DNA of 64,000 nucleotides from Protaetiibacter mangrovi (lineage in GTDB: Bacteria > Actinomycetota > Actinomycetes > Actinomycetales > Microbacteriaceae): NCBI RefSeq assembly GCF_024752305.1, contig NZ_JANTHX010000007.1, positions 693,441 to 757,440 on the forward strand. Reading direction: 5' to 3'. The notes beneath the pieces are model-generated. The model saw nothing but the letters and a program-made list of their open reading frames with translations. It did no database searches and had not been told where the DNA came from. Below are positions 1 to 13,121 of the stretch, in pieces (position 1 is the stretch's first letter; every line of letters begins with the position of its first letter). The translations under genes and the position numbers were made by a program.

Positions 1-659
1 CGCTGCACGATCACAACAAGCAGGTCGTCATCACGAGCGATGTGGCGCCCAAGCACCTCACGGGATTCGAGGACCGGATGCGGTCGCGGTTCGAGTGGGG
101 TCTCATCACCGACGTCCAGGCGCCGGACCTCGAGACGCGCATCGCGATCCTGCGCAAGAAGGCGCAGTCGGAGCGTCTGCAGGTGCCCGACGACATCCTC
201 GAGTACATGGCCACCAAGGTCTCGAGCAACATCCGCGAGCTCGAGGGAACCCTCATCCGCGTCACCGCCTTCGCCAACCTCAACAAGACGCCGGTCGATC
301 TGGCCCTCGTCCAGACGGTGCTGAAGGATCTGATCACCCTCGACGAGGACAACGTCATCTCGCCGGTGGACATCATCAACCACACCGCGGAGTACTTCAA
401 GCTCTCGGTCGACGACCTCTACGGCTCGTCCCGGTCGCAGGCGGTGGCCACCGCCCGCCAGATCGCGATGTACCTGTGCCGGGAGATGACGAGCCTCTCG
501 CTGCCGAAGATCGGGCAGCTGTTCGGCAATCGGGATCACACCACGGTGATGTACGCCAACAAGAAGATCAGCGAGCTCATGAAGGAGCGTCGCTCGATCT
601 ACAACCAGGTCACCGAGCTCACGGCACGCATCAAGCAGGACCAGCGCTACCGTCCCTGA
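1..659 (+). CDS. dnaA: Chromosomal replication initiator DnaA (C-terminal part)
   Basis: Replication initiator that binds DnaA boxes at oriC and melts the origin. Only the last 218 codons lie in the window; the first complete codon starts at base 3. Visible are the end of the AAA+ domain III (arginine-rich region around [13 protein letters not shown], then the lid helices with [12 protein letters not shown]) and the whole domain IV. The domain IV signature [11 protein letters not shown], encoded at 525-557, is the DNA-binding motif of the family. The gene is followed by an AT-richer region with DnaA boxes and then dnaN, the standard order at actinobacterial origins. Identity is certain; the N-terminus is outside the window. 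Confidence 0.98.
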   Translation, partial: LHDHNKQVVITSDVAPKHLTGFEDRMRSRFEWGLITDVQAPDLETRIAILRKKAQSERLQVPDDILEYMATKVSSNIRELEGTLIRVTAFANLNKTPVDLALVQTVLKDLITLDEDNVISPVDIINHTAEYFKLSVDDLYGSSRSQAVATARQIAMYLCREMTSLSLPKIGQLFGNRDHTTVMYANKKISELMKERRSIYNQVTELTARIKQDQRYRP

Positions 660-719
660 TCCCGCCGCGGCGAAGCTGGGAAACCGCCTGACGGTGGTTG
701 CACAGTCTGTGGAATGACA

Positions 720-728
720 TGTGGATAA
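720..728 (-). promoter_or_regulatory. DnaA box
   Basis: The sequence tgtggataa is the reverse complement of TTATCCACA, the perfect consensus DnaA box, located inside the dnaA-dnaN intergenic region. Confidence 0.85.
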
Positions 729-763
729 CTTCGGGATGGGATGTGCACCGCGCCGAGACCGCA

Positions 764-772
764 TGTGGACAG
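764..772 (-). promoter_or_regulatory. DnaA box
   Basis: The sequence tgtggacag is the reverse complement of CTGTCCACA, one mismatch from the actinobacterial consensus TTGTCCACA, inside oriC. Confidence 0.7.
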
Positions 773-878
773 CGGAATCCGTCGCCGGCGAGTTCACCCC
801 TGTCGACCCCGAGGAGTGCGCAGGCCGCCCACATCTTCCACGGATGTAGTTCCCCGGCGTCGGCGGGGCACACGATAC

Positions 879-887
879 TTATCCACA
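879..887 (+). promoter_or_regulatory. DnaA box
   Basis: Perfect TTATCCACA in forward orientation, just before the AT-richer segment of the oriC region. Confidence 0.85.
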
Positions 888-1026
888 GTTCGCACAGGCG
901 TTAACACGATTACCTCTCTCCATCCCTTCTTGGCCGCCCGATAACCGAACACCGCCCGGTCCGTGCCAAGATCGTTGGACACCGACCCGGGTGCGGATTC
1001 ATCCCGAACTCAGACAGGAGTGGCGC

Positions 1027-2175
1027 GTGAAGTTCCAGGTGAATCGCGACGTCTTCAGCGAAGCTGTGTCGTTCGCGGTCAAGCTTCTGCCGCAGCGGAC
1101 GACGCAGCCCATCCTCAGCGGCGTGCTGCTCGAGGCCGACGGCTCATCGCTGACGCTCTCGTCGTTCGACTACGAGGTCTCCAGCCGCACCGAGATCACC
1201 GCCGAGGTGGACGACCCGGGAACCGCACTCGTGTCGGGTCGACTGCTCGCCGACATCGCGAGCCGGCTCCCCAACGCCCCCGTCGTGTTCGAGACCGTCG
1301 ACGGCAAGATCCAGGTCAGCTGCGGTTCCGCGCGCTTCACCCTGCTGAGCATGCCCGTCGAGGAGTATCCGACTCTTCCTCAGATCGACGAGCAGACCGG
1401 CGTGCTCCCCGCCGAGGAGTTCGCGGCCGCCGTGTCGCAGGTCGCCGTCGCCGCCTCGCGCGACGATGTCACCCCTGTCATCACGGGTGTGCAGCTCGAG
1501 GTGGGAGAGAACAACCTGTCGCTCGTCGCCACCGACCGCTATCGCGTCGCCGTCCGCGAGATCGACTGGGACTCCGGCACCTCGTCGGCCGCCGGCACGA
1601 CGGCGCTCGTCCCGGCGCGCACGCTGTCGGAGATCGGCAAGACCTTCGCGCACTCCGGAACCATCGGCGTCTCGATCGTGCGCGGTGACGACCGTGAGCT
1701 CATCGCGTTCAAGGCGGACAAGAAGACGGTGACCTCCCTGCTCATCAAGGGCAACTTCCCGCCGGTGAAGCGCCTGTTCCCCGAGTCCGTGGACAACTAC
1801 GCGGTGCTCAACACGGGCGAACTGATCGAGGCGACGCGACGCGTGTCGCTCGTGCTCGAGCGCGAGGCGGCCCTGCGCTTCAGCTTCTCGTCGACCGACG
1901 GTCTCACCCTCGAGGCGGCCGGTTCCGAGCAGGCGCAGGCATCGGAGACGATCGACGCGCACCTCGTCGGCGAGGACACCGTGGTCTCCCTCAAGCCCTC
2001 GTTCCTGCTCGACGGTCTCGGCGCGGTGCACTCGGAGTTCGTGCGGATCTCCTTCACCAAGACGGAGAATCCCAACAAGCCCGGCCCCGTGCTCATCACG
2101 AGCCAGTCCTCCCGCGAGGCACCGGGATCCGACAACTACAAGTACCTGCTGCAGCCGAACCTGCTGCTGCGCTGA
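1027..2175 (+). CDS. dnaN: DNA polymerase III beta subunit (sliding clamp)
   Basis: Ring-shaped processivity clamp that tethers DNA polymerase III and other replication and repair proteins to DNA. The 382-residue product starts MKFQVNRDVFSEAV and runs through the three repeated clamp domains (roughly 1-120, 130-250 and 255-382). A longer upstream reading to 991 is possible, but GTG at 1027 has a good ribosome binding site (aggag at 1016-1020, 6-nt spacing) and matches the usual clamp N-terminus. Position directly after oriC is the conserved one. It is followed 35 bp later by gnd on the same strand. Confidence 0.97.
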   Translation: MKFQVNRDVFSEAVSFAVKLLPQRTTQPILSGVLLEADGSSLTLSSFDYEVSSRTEITAEVDDPGTALVSGRLLADIASRLPNAPVVFETVDGKIQVSCGSARFTLLSMPVEEYPTLPQIDEQTGVLPAEEFAAAVSQVAVAASRDDVTPVITGVQLEVGENNLSLVATDRYRVAVREIDWDSGTSSAAGTTALVPARTLSEIGKTFAHSGTIGVSIVRGDDRELIAFKADKKTVTSLLIKGNFPPVKRLFPESVDNYAVLNTGELIEATRRVSLVLEREAALRFSFSSTDGLTLEAAGSEQAQASETIDAHLVGEDTVVSLKPSFLLDGLGAVHSEFVRISFTKTENPNKPGPVLITSQSSREAPGSDNYKYLLQPNLLLR

Positions 2176-2210
2176 GAATCGACCGCGCTCCGCGCGGAAG
2201 GGGAGCTCCC

Positions 2211-3095
2211 ATGCACATCGGACTCGTGGGGCTCGGCCGGATGGGCAACAACATGCGCACCCGGCTGCGGGCCGCCGGCATCGAAGTCACCGGGTACGAC
2301 CCGAACCCCGAGGTCACCGACGTCCCGGATCTCAGTGCGCTCGCCGCCGCGGTCCCCTCGCCCCGCGTGGTGTGGGTGATGGTGCCGTCGGGCGAGATCA
2401 CCACGAACGTCATCACCGAGCTCGCCGGGGTGCTCGGCGAGGGCGACCTCGTGATCGACGGCGGGAACTCCAAGTTCACCGAGGACGCCCCGCACGCCGC
2501 CCTCCTCGCCGAGCACGGCATCCACTTCGCCGATTGCGGCGTCTCCGGGGGGATCTGGGGCGCCGAGAACGGCTACGGCCTGATGGCCGGCGGTGCGGCC
2601 GCCGACATCGAGCGGGCCATGCCGGTCTTCGATGCGCTCCGGCCCGAGGGTCCGCGCGCCGAGGGCTTCGTCCACGCCGGCGCGGTCGGGGCGGGGCACT
2701 ACGCGAAGATGGTGCACAACGGCATCGAGTACGCACTCATGCAGGCCTGGGCCGAGGGCTATGAGCTCCTGGATGCCAAGGACGAGTTGATCCACGACGT
2801 CACCGGCGTCTTCAAGGCCTGGCAGCGCGGCACGGTCGTGCGCGGATGGCTCCTCGAGCTGCTCGTGCGGGCCCTGGAGGAAGACCCCGAGTTCACCGAC
2901 ATCGAGGGCTACGTCGAGGACTCCGGCGAAGGTCGGTGGACCGTCGAGGAGGCGCTCAACAACGCGGTGCCGGTGCCGACGATCTCGGCATCGATCTTCG
3001 CCCGGTTCGTGTCGCGCCAGAAGGACTCCCCCGCGATGAAGGCGGTCGCGGCGCTGCGCAAGCAGTTCGGCGGCCACGCGGTCCGCAAGGCCTGA
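2211..3095 (+). CDS. gnd: 6-phosphogluconate dehydrogenase, decarboxylating (short form)
   Basis: Oxidative decarboxylation of 6-phosphogluconate to ribulose 5-phosphate in the pentose phosphate pathway. The 294-residue product opens with a Rossmann motif GLVGLGRMGNNM (GxGxxG) and contains the family's substrate-binding DGGNSK and the catalytic-lysine segment GHYAKMVHNGIEYA. Its length matches the short NAD-type (YqeC/GndA-like) enzymes rather than the 470-residue long form. Its place between dnaN and recF is common in actinobacteria. It ends 8 bp before recF, so the two are probably cotranscribed. Cofactor preference is inferred from the subfamily. Confidence 0.93.
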   Translation: MHIGLVGLGRMGNNMRTRLRAAGIEVTGYDPNPEVTDVPDLSALAAAVPSPRVVWVMVPSGEITTNVITELAGVLGEGDLVIDGGNSKFTEDAPHAALLAEHGIHFADCGVSGGIWGAENGYGLMAGGAAADIERAMPVFDALRPEGPRAEGFVHAGAVGAGHYAKMVHNGIEYALMQAWAEGYELLDAKDELIHDVTGVFKAWQRGTVVRGWLLELLVRALEEDPEFTDIEGYVEDSGEGRWTVEEALNNAVPVPTISASIFARFVSRQKDSPAMKAVAALRKQFGGHAVRKA

Positions 3096-3103
3096 CCCGG
3101 TCC

Positions 3104-4276
3104 GTGTTCGTCTCGCACCTCGAACTCGCGGACTTCCGGAACTACCACTCCGCCTCGCTCGCCCTCGCACCGGGGCCCAACCTCATCGTCGGCAGCAACG
3201 GGCAGGGAAAGACCAACCTGGTCGAGTCGATCAACTACCTCGCCACCCTCGGGTCGCACCGGGTCTCGACGGACCAGGCGCTCATCCGTCACGGTCGGGA
3301 CGTCGCGGTGGTGCGCGCCCGCCTCGAGCACGGCGGGCGGCAGCTTCTGGTGGAGCTGCAGCTCAACCGCACGGGCGCCAACCGGGCGCAGTTGAACCGG
3401 GCCGCCGCGAAGCCCCGCGACCTGCCCCGCCACGTGCACGCCGTGCTCTTCGCCCCGGAGGATCTCGCGCTCGTGCGGGGCGAGCCGTCGGGACGACGGC
3501 GGTTCCTCGATCAACTGCTCGTGCAGCTGACCCCGCGGATGGCGGGGGTGCTCGCCGACTACGACCGGGTGCTCAAGCAGCGCAACACACTGCTCAAGTC
3601 GGCGCGGGCGGCGCGCGTGGGAGCGGCCCAGCTCTCGACCCTCGACGTGTGGGACGAGCGCCTGATCGACCTCGGCTCCGAGATCATCGAGGCGCGCGGT
3701 GAGCTCGTCGGGGGCCTGCGTCCCTTCGTGGGAACGGCGTACGCCGCGATCGCCGGAGAGGTGCACGAAGCCGAGCTCGCGAGCGAGCTCTCGATCCTGG
3801 GTGCTGCGCCGGATGAGGAGACCGAGGTGAGCGAGCAGTCGGTGCGGTCCGAGATCGATCGGACCGAGGCGGTCTCCGCGTTCACGACGGCCCTCGCGCG
3901 GAACCGTCGCGCGGAGCTCGAGCGCGGGCTCACCCTCGCCGGTCCCCACCGCGACGATCTGCTACTGCGCCTGAACGGCCTGCCCGCGCGCGGCTACGCC
4001 AGTCACGGGGAGTCCTGGTCGTTCGCGCTCGCTCTGCGCCTCGCCTCCGCGGCGCTGCTGCGGGCGGACTCCGCCTCCGGTGATCCGGTGCTCATCCTGG
4101 ACGACGTCTTCGCCGAACTGGACGAGAGCCGCCGGCTCCGGCTGGCCGACGCGGTGGCCGGCTACGAGCAGGTGCTCATCACCGCGGCGGTGGAGTCGGA
4201 TGTGCCGCCGGCGCTCGCGGCGCACACGGTGCGCATCCGAGCCGGAGAGGTGATCGACGAGGCGGGCGGCGCATGA
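3104..4276 (+). CDS. recF: DNA replication and repair protein RecF
   Basis: SMC-like ATPase that loads RecA at single-strand gaps during recombinational repair. The 390-residue product has Walker A GSNGQGKT at residues 30-37, the signature region around LAGPHRDDLLLRLNG, and Walker B PVLILDDVFAELD near the C-terminus. An in-frame reading extends upstream into gnd, but GTG at 3104 gives the normal N-terminus MFVSHLELADFRNY, as in other RecF proteins. The start lies only 8 bp after gnd, and the stop overlaps the start of the next gene by 4 bp (ATGA), which indicates translational coupling. Confidence 0.96.
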   Translation: MFVSHLELADFRNYHSASLALAPGPNLIVGSNGQGKTNLVESINYLATLGSHRVSTDQALIRHGRDVAVVRARLEHGGRQLLVELQLNRTGANRAQLNRAAAKPRDLPRHVHAVLFAPEDLALVRGEPSGRRRFLDQLLVQLTPRMAGVLADYDRVLKQRNTLLKSARAARVGAAQLSTLDVWDERLIDLGSEIIEARGELVGGLRPFVGTAYAAIAGEVHEAELASELSILGAAPDEETEVSEQSVRSEIDRTEAVSAFTTALARNRRAELERGLTLAGPHRDDLLLRLNGLPARGYASHGESWSFALALRLASAALLRADSASGDPVLILDDVFAELDESRRLRLADAVAGYEQVLITAAVESDVPPALAAHTVRIRAGEVIDEAGGA

Positions 4277-4770
4277 CCGGCGATCGCGAACCGGAGCACA
4301 TCGCGGTCTACCGGAGGATGCGTCGCATCTTCGGCGACCCCGAGCTGCGCTCCTCCGACGCCCGGCGGCGGCAGAGCGCATCGCGCGACGAGACGACCGT
4401 GCCCTACGGCACCGGACGCGATCCGCGGGAGCTCGATGCCGTGCTCGACGCGCTCACCTCGTCGATGGGGTGGACCTCGCCGCTGGCCAAGTCCGAACTG
4501 CTCGTGGGGTGGGCGGAGCTCATCGGCGCGGATGTCGCGGCGCACGCGGAGCCGGTGTCGGTCGAGGACGGTCAGCTCACCGTGCGCTGCGACTCGACCG
4601 CCTGGGCGCAGCAGCTGCGCTCCATGCGCACCACCGTGCTCGCGCGGATCGCGGAGCGGCATCCGGCGGCGGGTATCGAGTCGATCCGGTTCCTGGGGCC
4701 GGACGCCCCCTCGTGGAAACGCGGTCCTCGCGCCATTCCAGGGCGCGGCCCGCGCGATACTTACGGCTGA
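4273..4770 (+). CDS. dciA: DciA-like DUF721 protein
   Basis: Small DUF721 protein of 165 residues. In actinobacteria this family (M. tuberculosis Rv0004 is the known case, in the same recF-gyrB position) is DciA, which interacts with the replicative helicase DnaB and supports its loading. The conserved DUF721 core spans roughly residues 55-150, including ELLVGWAELIGADVAAHAEP and the following SVEDGQLTVRCDSTAWAQQL segment. The N-terminal 50 residues are basic and probably flexible. The start overlaps the recF stop by 4 bp. The functional call comes from family and synteny. Confidence 0.9.
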   Translation: MTGDREPEHIAVYRRMRRIFGDPELRSSDARRRQSASRDETTVPYGTGRDPRELDAVLDALTSSMGWTSPLAKSELLVGWAELIGADVAAHAEPVSVEDGQLTVRCDSTAWAQQLRSMRTTVLARIAERHPAAGIESIRFLGPDAPSWKRGPRAIPGRGPRDTYG

Positions 4771-4897
4771 GACGACAAAAGAGGTCGACCGGGTCGGAAA
4801 AGTCGCTCAGAGGGGCGATTCCGCAGGTTTCAGACAGCCCGCTGAGGTAGGATCGAGAGGGTCAGCGGAGCCCCTCACCAGGGTATCCCGATCGTGA

Positions 4898-6910
<2,013 letters not shown>

Positions 6911-6920
6911 CGACGTCGGT

Positions 6921-6948
6921 TTCGACACGCGGCTTCGCCGCTACTCAA
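6921..6948. repeat. REP-like intergenic hairpin, copy 1
   Basis: Short palindromic element between gyrB and gyrA. The arms are TTCGACACGC and GCTACTCAA around a GC-rich stem-loop GCGGCTTCGCCGC (6929-6941, 5-bp stem, 3-nt loop). A second element with the same outer arms in inverted orientation lies at 10274-10302. The shared arms with different stem cores are what a REP family looks like. Confidence 0.6.
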
Positions 6949-6972
6949 CCGGCTGACTAGCGAGAGAGAACC

Positions 6973-9593
<2,621 letters not shown>

Positions 9594-9597
<4 letters not shown>

Positions 9598-10001
9598 GCA
9601 GTGTCGCCGAGAAGCTCCAGCGCAAGGAGCACCGCAGCGCGAGCGCCAAGCAGGTGCGGCTGAAGCTCGTCTACCTCGACTTCTGGTCGGTCGTGAAGTT
9701 CAGCTTCCTCATCTGGCTGTGCCTCGGCATCGTGCTCATCGTCGCGGCGGTGCTCGTCTGGATCGTGCTCAACTCGACGGGCATTTTCGGCAGCCTCAAC
9801 AGCCTGCTGCGCGACATCCTCGGCAACGAGAACTTCTCGATCACCGACTCGTTCGGTCTCGGCCAGGTCGTGCTGTTCTCCTTCGTCGTGGCGGTGCTCA
9901 ACACCGTGACCGGCACGATCCTCGGGGCACTCGGCGCGCTGCTCTACAACCTGAGCGTGCGGTTCACGGGCGGCATCCTGGTCGGTTTCCAGAACAGCTG
10001 A
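9594..10001 (+). CDS. DUF3566 membrane protein
   Basis: Small integral membrane protein of 135 residues, conserved directly after gyrA across actinobacteria. The N-terminal 30 residues are basic and cytoplasmic. Two hydrophobic segments follow (about residues 36-60 and 88-112), the first reading [20 protein letters not shown], with a glycine-rich region near the C-terminus. The ATGA overlap with gyrA suggests translational coupling. The family function is not established; the consistent location next to gyrase and tRNA-Ile is the only clue. Confidence 0.88.
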
Positions 10002-10068
10002 GCCGATTCGCCCCGCGCCGACGCGTGGGGTACTCTAGGCGAGGCCGTTCCACGGAACGGACCCTCTC

Positions 10069-10142
10069 GGGGCTATAGCTCAGGCGGTTAGAGCGCTTCG
10101 CTGATAACGAAGAGGTCCCAGGTTCAAGTCCTGGTAGCCCCA
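10069..10142 (+). tRNA. tRNA-Ile (GAT)
   Basis: A 74-nt cloverleaf: acceptor GGGGCTA pairs with TAGCCCC, anticodon stem CTTCG/CGAAG with loop CTGATAA giving anticodon GAT, and T arm CCAGG TTCAAGT CCTGG. The 3' CCA is not encoded. A possible -10 TACTCT lies at 10031-10036. The location after gyrA-DUF3566 is conserved in actinobacteria. Confidence 0.97.
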
Positions 10143-10273
10143 CTGTGTTTGTTCTGCGCCGCGGTAATCCGCGGCGCGTCGCTCCGCGATCCGCACGAGC
10201 GTGGTCGCGCGGATCGCTGTGGAGACTTGGCAGCGTCGGGTGCGGTGGCCGCTCGGTTCGCCCACGCAGCTGA

Positions 10274-10302
10274 TCGAGTAGCCCGCGCAGCGGGCGTGTC
10301 GA
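10274..10302. repeat. REP-like intergenic hairpin, copy 2
   Basis: The arms TCGAGTAG and CGTGTCGA surround the stem GCCCGC-GCA-GCGGGC (10281-10295, 6-bp stem). In reverse complement the arms are TCGACACGC and CTACTCGA, nearly identical to the element at 6921-6948. It lies in the otherwise empty 172-bp gap between tRNA-Ile and the oxidoreductase gene, close to the stop codon of the latter, so it may also help end its transcript. Confidence 0.6.
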
Positions 10303-10314
10303 GATCTGTGACCC

Positions 10315-11262
10315 TCAGGGCAGCAGGATGATCTTGCCGCGGGGGGCCGAGCCGTCCTCGATCATGCGCTGGGCGTCGGCCGCCCTGTCCAGCGGCAGGG
10401 TGCGCGCGATCTCCACATCGAACTCCCCCGCGGCGGCGCGCTCCACCGCGAGCCGGATGCCCTCCGCGCGCCAGGCGGACTGCTCGGGCGTGAGCGGAAC
10501 GGCGCTGCCCCCGCCCCAGGCGTGGATCCCCCAGCGCGGCGCGTCCGCCCCGCGCACGATGGTGCCGACCCGCGCCGGGTCACCGGTGAGTTCGAGCGAC
10601 GCCTCGATCGCCTCGTCGGTGCCGGCGGCGTCGAGCGCGGCATCGACACCGTCGGGTGCGACGGCCCGCACCCGCTCGACGAGACCCTCGCCGTAGCTGA
10701 CGGGAACGGCGCCCAGCTGGCGCAGGCGATCATGGTTCGCCGCGCTCGCGGTGCCGATCACGCGCGCCCCGAGCTTCCGCGCGAACTGCACCGCGGCCTG
10801 CCCGACCGATCCGGATGCCGCGTGCACGAGCACCGTCGTGCCGGGTCCGACATCGAGCGAGCGGAGCGCCTGATACGCCGTGCCCGCCGGGATCGGGATG
10901 CCGGCGCCCTGCGCCCAGCCGAGCGACGCCGGCTTGCGCGTGAGACCGCGTACCGGCACCACGGCGTGCGTCGCGTAGCTGCCGCGCGCGCTCGTCACGA
11001 CGACCTCGTCGCCGACCGCCCACCCCTCGACACCCTCGCCGATCGCCGCGATCACGCCCGCGCCGTCGGACCCGGGAGTGCGCGGCGCGCTCAACGGATC
11101 GCTGGCGCGCCTGCCGGAGCGCAGCTTGCCGTCGATGGGGTTCACCCCGACGGCGCGCAGCGCAACCACGACCTCCGCCGCACCCGCCGACGGCACGTCG
11201 CCGTCGACGACGCGCAGCACCTCCGGTCCCCCGAACTCCGCGTACTGCACGAACCGAGCCAT
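10315..11262 (-). CDS. NADPH:quinone reductase-like MDR family oxidoreductase
   Basis: Zinc-independent medium-chain dehydrogenase/reductase of 315 residues. The N-terminal GroES-like domain includes MARFVQYAEFGGPEVLRV and GVNPIDGKLRSG. The Rossmann domain (about residues 125-260) has VLVHAASGSVGQAAVQFARK, the quinone-reductase version of the NADPH-binding motif. The zinc-ligand cysteines of alcohol dehydrogenases are absent. The start ATG is preceded on its strand by a purine-rich gaggggga. The palindrome AGACATGTCT lies 23 bp upstream of the start and is shared with the nucS and nnr promoters. The substrate cannot be told from sequence. Confidence 0.88.
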   Translation of the reverse strand: MARFVQYAEFGGPEVLRVVDGDVPSAGAAEVVVALRAVGVNPIDGKLRSGRRASDPLSAPRTPGSDGAGVIAAIGEGVEGWAVGDEVVVTSARGSYATHAVVPVRGLTRKPASLGWAQGAGIPIPAGTAYQALRSLDVGPGTTVLVHAASGSVGQAAVQFARKLGARVIGTASAANHDRLRQLGAVPVSYGEGLVERVRAVAPDGVDAALDAAGTDEAIEASLELTGDPARVGTIVRGADAPRWGIHAWGGGSAVPLTPEQSAWRAEGIRLAVERAAAGEFDVEIARTLPLDRAADAQRMIEDGSAPRGKIILLP

Positions 11263-11284
11263 CCGCTCCCCCTCTTCCGTCCGT

Positions 11285-11294
11285 AGACATGTCT
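11285..11294. promoter_or_regulatory. AGACATGTCT palindrome, copy 1 (oxidoreductase promoter)
   Basis: Perfect 10-bp palindrome, extended to TAGACATGTCTA at 11284-11295, in the promoter region of the quinone-reductase-like gene. Two further copies flank the nucS-nnr intergenic region. Probably an operator; the binding protein is unknown. Confidence 0.5.
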
Positions 11295-11378
11295 ACCGCG
11301 CCTCGGACACCGGCGCTGGGGTGTCCAGCGGTCGTGGAGGATGTCCCCGCTTCGAACGGGTAGGCTCGTGGGTCGAAC

Positions 11379-11454
11379 GGGGCCTTAGCTCAATTGGTAG
11401 AGCGCCTGCTTTGCAAGCAGGAGGTCAGGGGTTCGATTCCCCTAGGCTCCACCA
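11379..11454 (+). tRNA. tRNA-Ala (TGC)
   Basis: Cloverleaf with acceptor GGGGCCT/AGGCTCC containing the G3-U70 pair that identifies alanine tRNAs. The anticodon stem CCTGC/GCAGG has loop TTTGCAA giving anticodon TGC, and the T arm is AGGGG TTCGATT CCCCT. Unlike the tRNA-Ile here, the 3' CCA is encoded (11452-11454). A rho-independent terminator follows at 11490. The carbohydrate island begins right after it, although I found no duplicated tRNA end that would mark an attachment site. Confidence 0.97.
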
Positions 11455-11489
11455 TCAACCATCGCCGCTGTCGCACGCTCTGGAGCGTG

Positions 11490-11515
11490 AAAGGTCGACC
11501 TGAGGGTCGGCCTTT
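11490..11515 (+). terminator. Rho-independent terminator after tRNA-Ala
   Basis: Inverted repeat AAAGGTCGACC / GGTCGGCCTTT with a 4-nt loop and one G-T pair. The right arm ends in TTT followed by CC. It lies 36 bp after the encoded CCA of the tRNA. Confidence 0.75.
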
Positions 11516-11547
11516 CCTCGTGTGCCCGACGGGTCCGCTATCATCAT

Positions 11548-11564
11548 AAAACGATTATCGATAG
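11548..11564 (-). promoter_or_regulatory. Island operator site 1 (sulfatase promoter)
   Basis: In reverse complement this reads CTATCG-ATAAT-CGTTTT, a match to the CTATCG-N5-CGATAG site found in front of the island's transcription units; the left half is perfect, the right half weak. It lies between a possible -10 TATCAT (11539-11544) and the sulfatase start at 11577, a position suited to repression. Confidence 0.6.
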
Positions 11565-11576
11565 AATGGAGTCCCG

Positions 11577-13121
11577 ATGGTCGACGCCGACGCGACGACG
11601 CCCGGCCCCCGGAACATTGTGTTCCTCTTCACCGATCAGCATCGCCGCGACACCCTCGGCTGCTATGGCAACGACGTGGTCGCGACGCCGGCCTTGGATG
11701 CGCTCGCCGCCCGCGGGATGCGTTTCGACCGCTGGCATACGCCGACCGCGATCTGCACGCCGGCTCGGGTGAGCGTGCTCACCGGCCAGGCGCCATTCCG
11801 GCACGGCGTGCTCGCGAATCACGAGCGCAATGTCGCCTACGTCGAGGACCTCCCGGACGATGTCTTCGTCTTCTCGCGCGCTCTGCGGGAGCATGGTTAC
11901 AACTGCGGGCTCGTGGGGAAGTGGCACGCCGGGTATCACCTCACCGCCGCCGACTACGGGTTCGACTCGGTCGACCTGCCGGGGTGGCACAATCCGGTGG
12001 ATCATCCGGACTATCTCGCCTACCTCCGCGAGCGAGGACTGCCCGAGTATGAGATCACGGAACCGATCCGCGGCACACTCCCCAACGGGCGCGCGGGCAA
12101 TCTGCTGGCGGCCCGACTGCGTCAGCCGATCGAGGCGACTTTCGAGCGCTACCTGACCGATCGGGCGATCGAGCACCTGGAACGTTACGGCGGCGAGTGG
12201 AAGGAATCGGCGCGGCCGTTCTTCCTGAGTCTGAACTTCTTCGGGCCGCACCTGCCGTATCTGGTTCCGGACGAGTACTACGACATGTACGACCCCGATG
12301 CGATCGAACTCCCCGAGTCCGTCGCCGAGACCTTCGCCGACAAGCCGGCAGTGCAGCGCAATTACAGCGCGCATTGGGGGTTCGACACTCTCACGCCCGA
12401 GGAGTCACGCAAGCTCATCGCGGTCTACTGGGGATACGTCTCCCTCATCGACGCCGAAATCGGTCGGCTGAACGAGGCGCTCGAGCGGCTCGGGCTCTCG
12501 GATTCGACTGCGATCCTGTTCTCCAGCGACCACGGCGAGTTCACCGGCGCGCACCGGCTGCACGACAAGGGCCCGGCGATGTACGACGACATCTATCGCA
12601 CAGCCGGGATCGTCGCGGTACCCGGATGTCCCCCCGGCCAGTCGGACGAACTCGTGAGCCTGCTCGACACAACGGCCACGATTCTCGAGCTCGCCGGTCT
12701 GGACCCCGCTCCCGCAGTGGACTCCCGCAGTCTGCTTCCGCTCGTGCGCGGGGAGGATGTCGAATGGGACGACCAGATCATCTGCGAGTTCCACGGCCAT
12801 CACTTCCCGTACCCGCAGCGCATGATCCGCCGCGGGGACGTCAAGTTGGTGGTCAATCCGGAGTCACGCAACGAGCTGTACGACCTCGCGACCGACCCGT
12901 TCGAACTGCACAACCGGTATGAGCATCCCGAGTTCGCGCACGTGCGGCGTGACCTGATCGGTCGGCTGTACCGCGCTCTGCGGGACCGTGGCGACAACTT
13001 CTTCCACTGGATGACCTCTATGTACGAGATCGGCGACCTGGACTACGACCCCACCCTGAGCGCGTTCGAGCTGGGGGCGGCGGGGGACTACCAGCAGACC
13101 GCGCCCGACTCAGAGCGCTGA
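11577..13121 (+). CDS. Sulfatase (Cys-type, alkaline-phosphatase superfamily)
   Basis: Predicted cytoplasmic hydrolase of 514 residues that removes sulfate (or another ester) from a substrate. The metal-site motif FTDQHRRDTLGCYG is near the N-terminus. The sulfatase signature CTPAR with TG downstream starts at Cys60, the residue that must be converted to formylglycine. Later motifs include FSSDHGEFTGAHRLHDKG, the usual second metal and substrate region. No signal peptide is visible. A formylglycine-generating enzyme is not in the window. The start ATG follows ggag at 11568-11571. The gene is first in the island, under operator site 1, and its 3' end overlaps the convergent gntR gene by 12 bp. 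The exact substrate is unknown. Confidence 0.88.
   Translation: MVDADATTPGPRNIVFLFTDQHRRDTLGCYGNDVVATPALDALAARGMRFDRWHTPTAICTPARVSVLTGQAPFRHGVLANHERNVAYVEDLPDDVFVFSRALREHGYNCGLVGKWHAGYHLTAADYGFDSVDLPGWHNPVDHPDYLAYLRERGLPEYEITEPIRGTLPNGRAGNLLAARLRQPIEATFERYLTDRAIEHLERYGGEWKESARPFFLSLNFFGPHLPYLVPDEYYDMYDPDAIELPESVAETFADKPAVQRNYSAHWGFDTLTPEESRKLIAVYWGYVSLIDAEIGRLNEALERLGLSDSTAILFSSDHGEFTGAHRLHDKGPAMYDDIYRTAGIVAVPGCPPGQSDELVSLLDTTATILELAGLDPAPAVDSRSLLPLVRGEDVEWDDQIICEFHGHHFPYPQRMIRRGDVKLVVNPESRNELYDLATDPFELHNRYEHPEFAHVRRDLIGRLYRALRDRGDNFFHWMTSMYEIGDLDYDPTLSAFELGAAGDYQQTAPDSER

Larger units (their letters stand above)
660..1026. other. oriC: Replication origin oriC (dnaA-dnaN intergenic region)
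   Basis: This 367-bp gene-free stretch between dnaA and dnaN holds several 9-mers matching DnaA boxes: tgtggataa at 720-728, tgtggacag at 764-772 (both reverse orientation) and ttatccaca at 879-887. Weaker matches are tgtggaatg at 709-717 and tcttccacg at 834-842. An AT-richer segment, ttaacacgattacc at 901-914, follows the last strong box and could be the unwinding element. Position and box content fit the known location of actinobacterial oriC. The dnaN promoter must also lie here. I did not compute GC skew. Confidence 0.88.
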
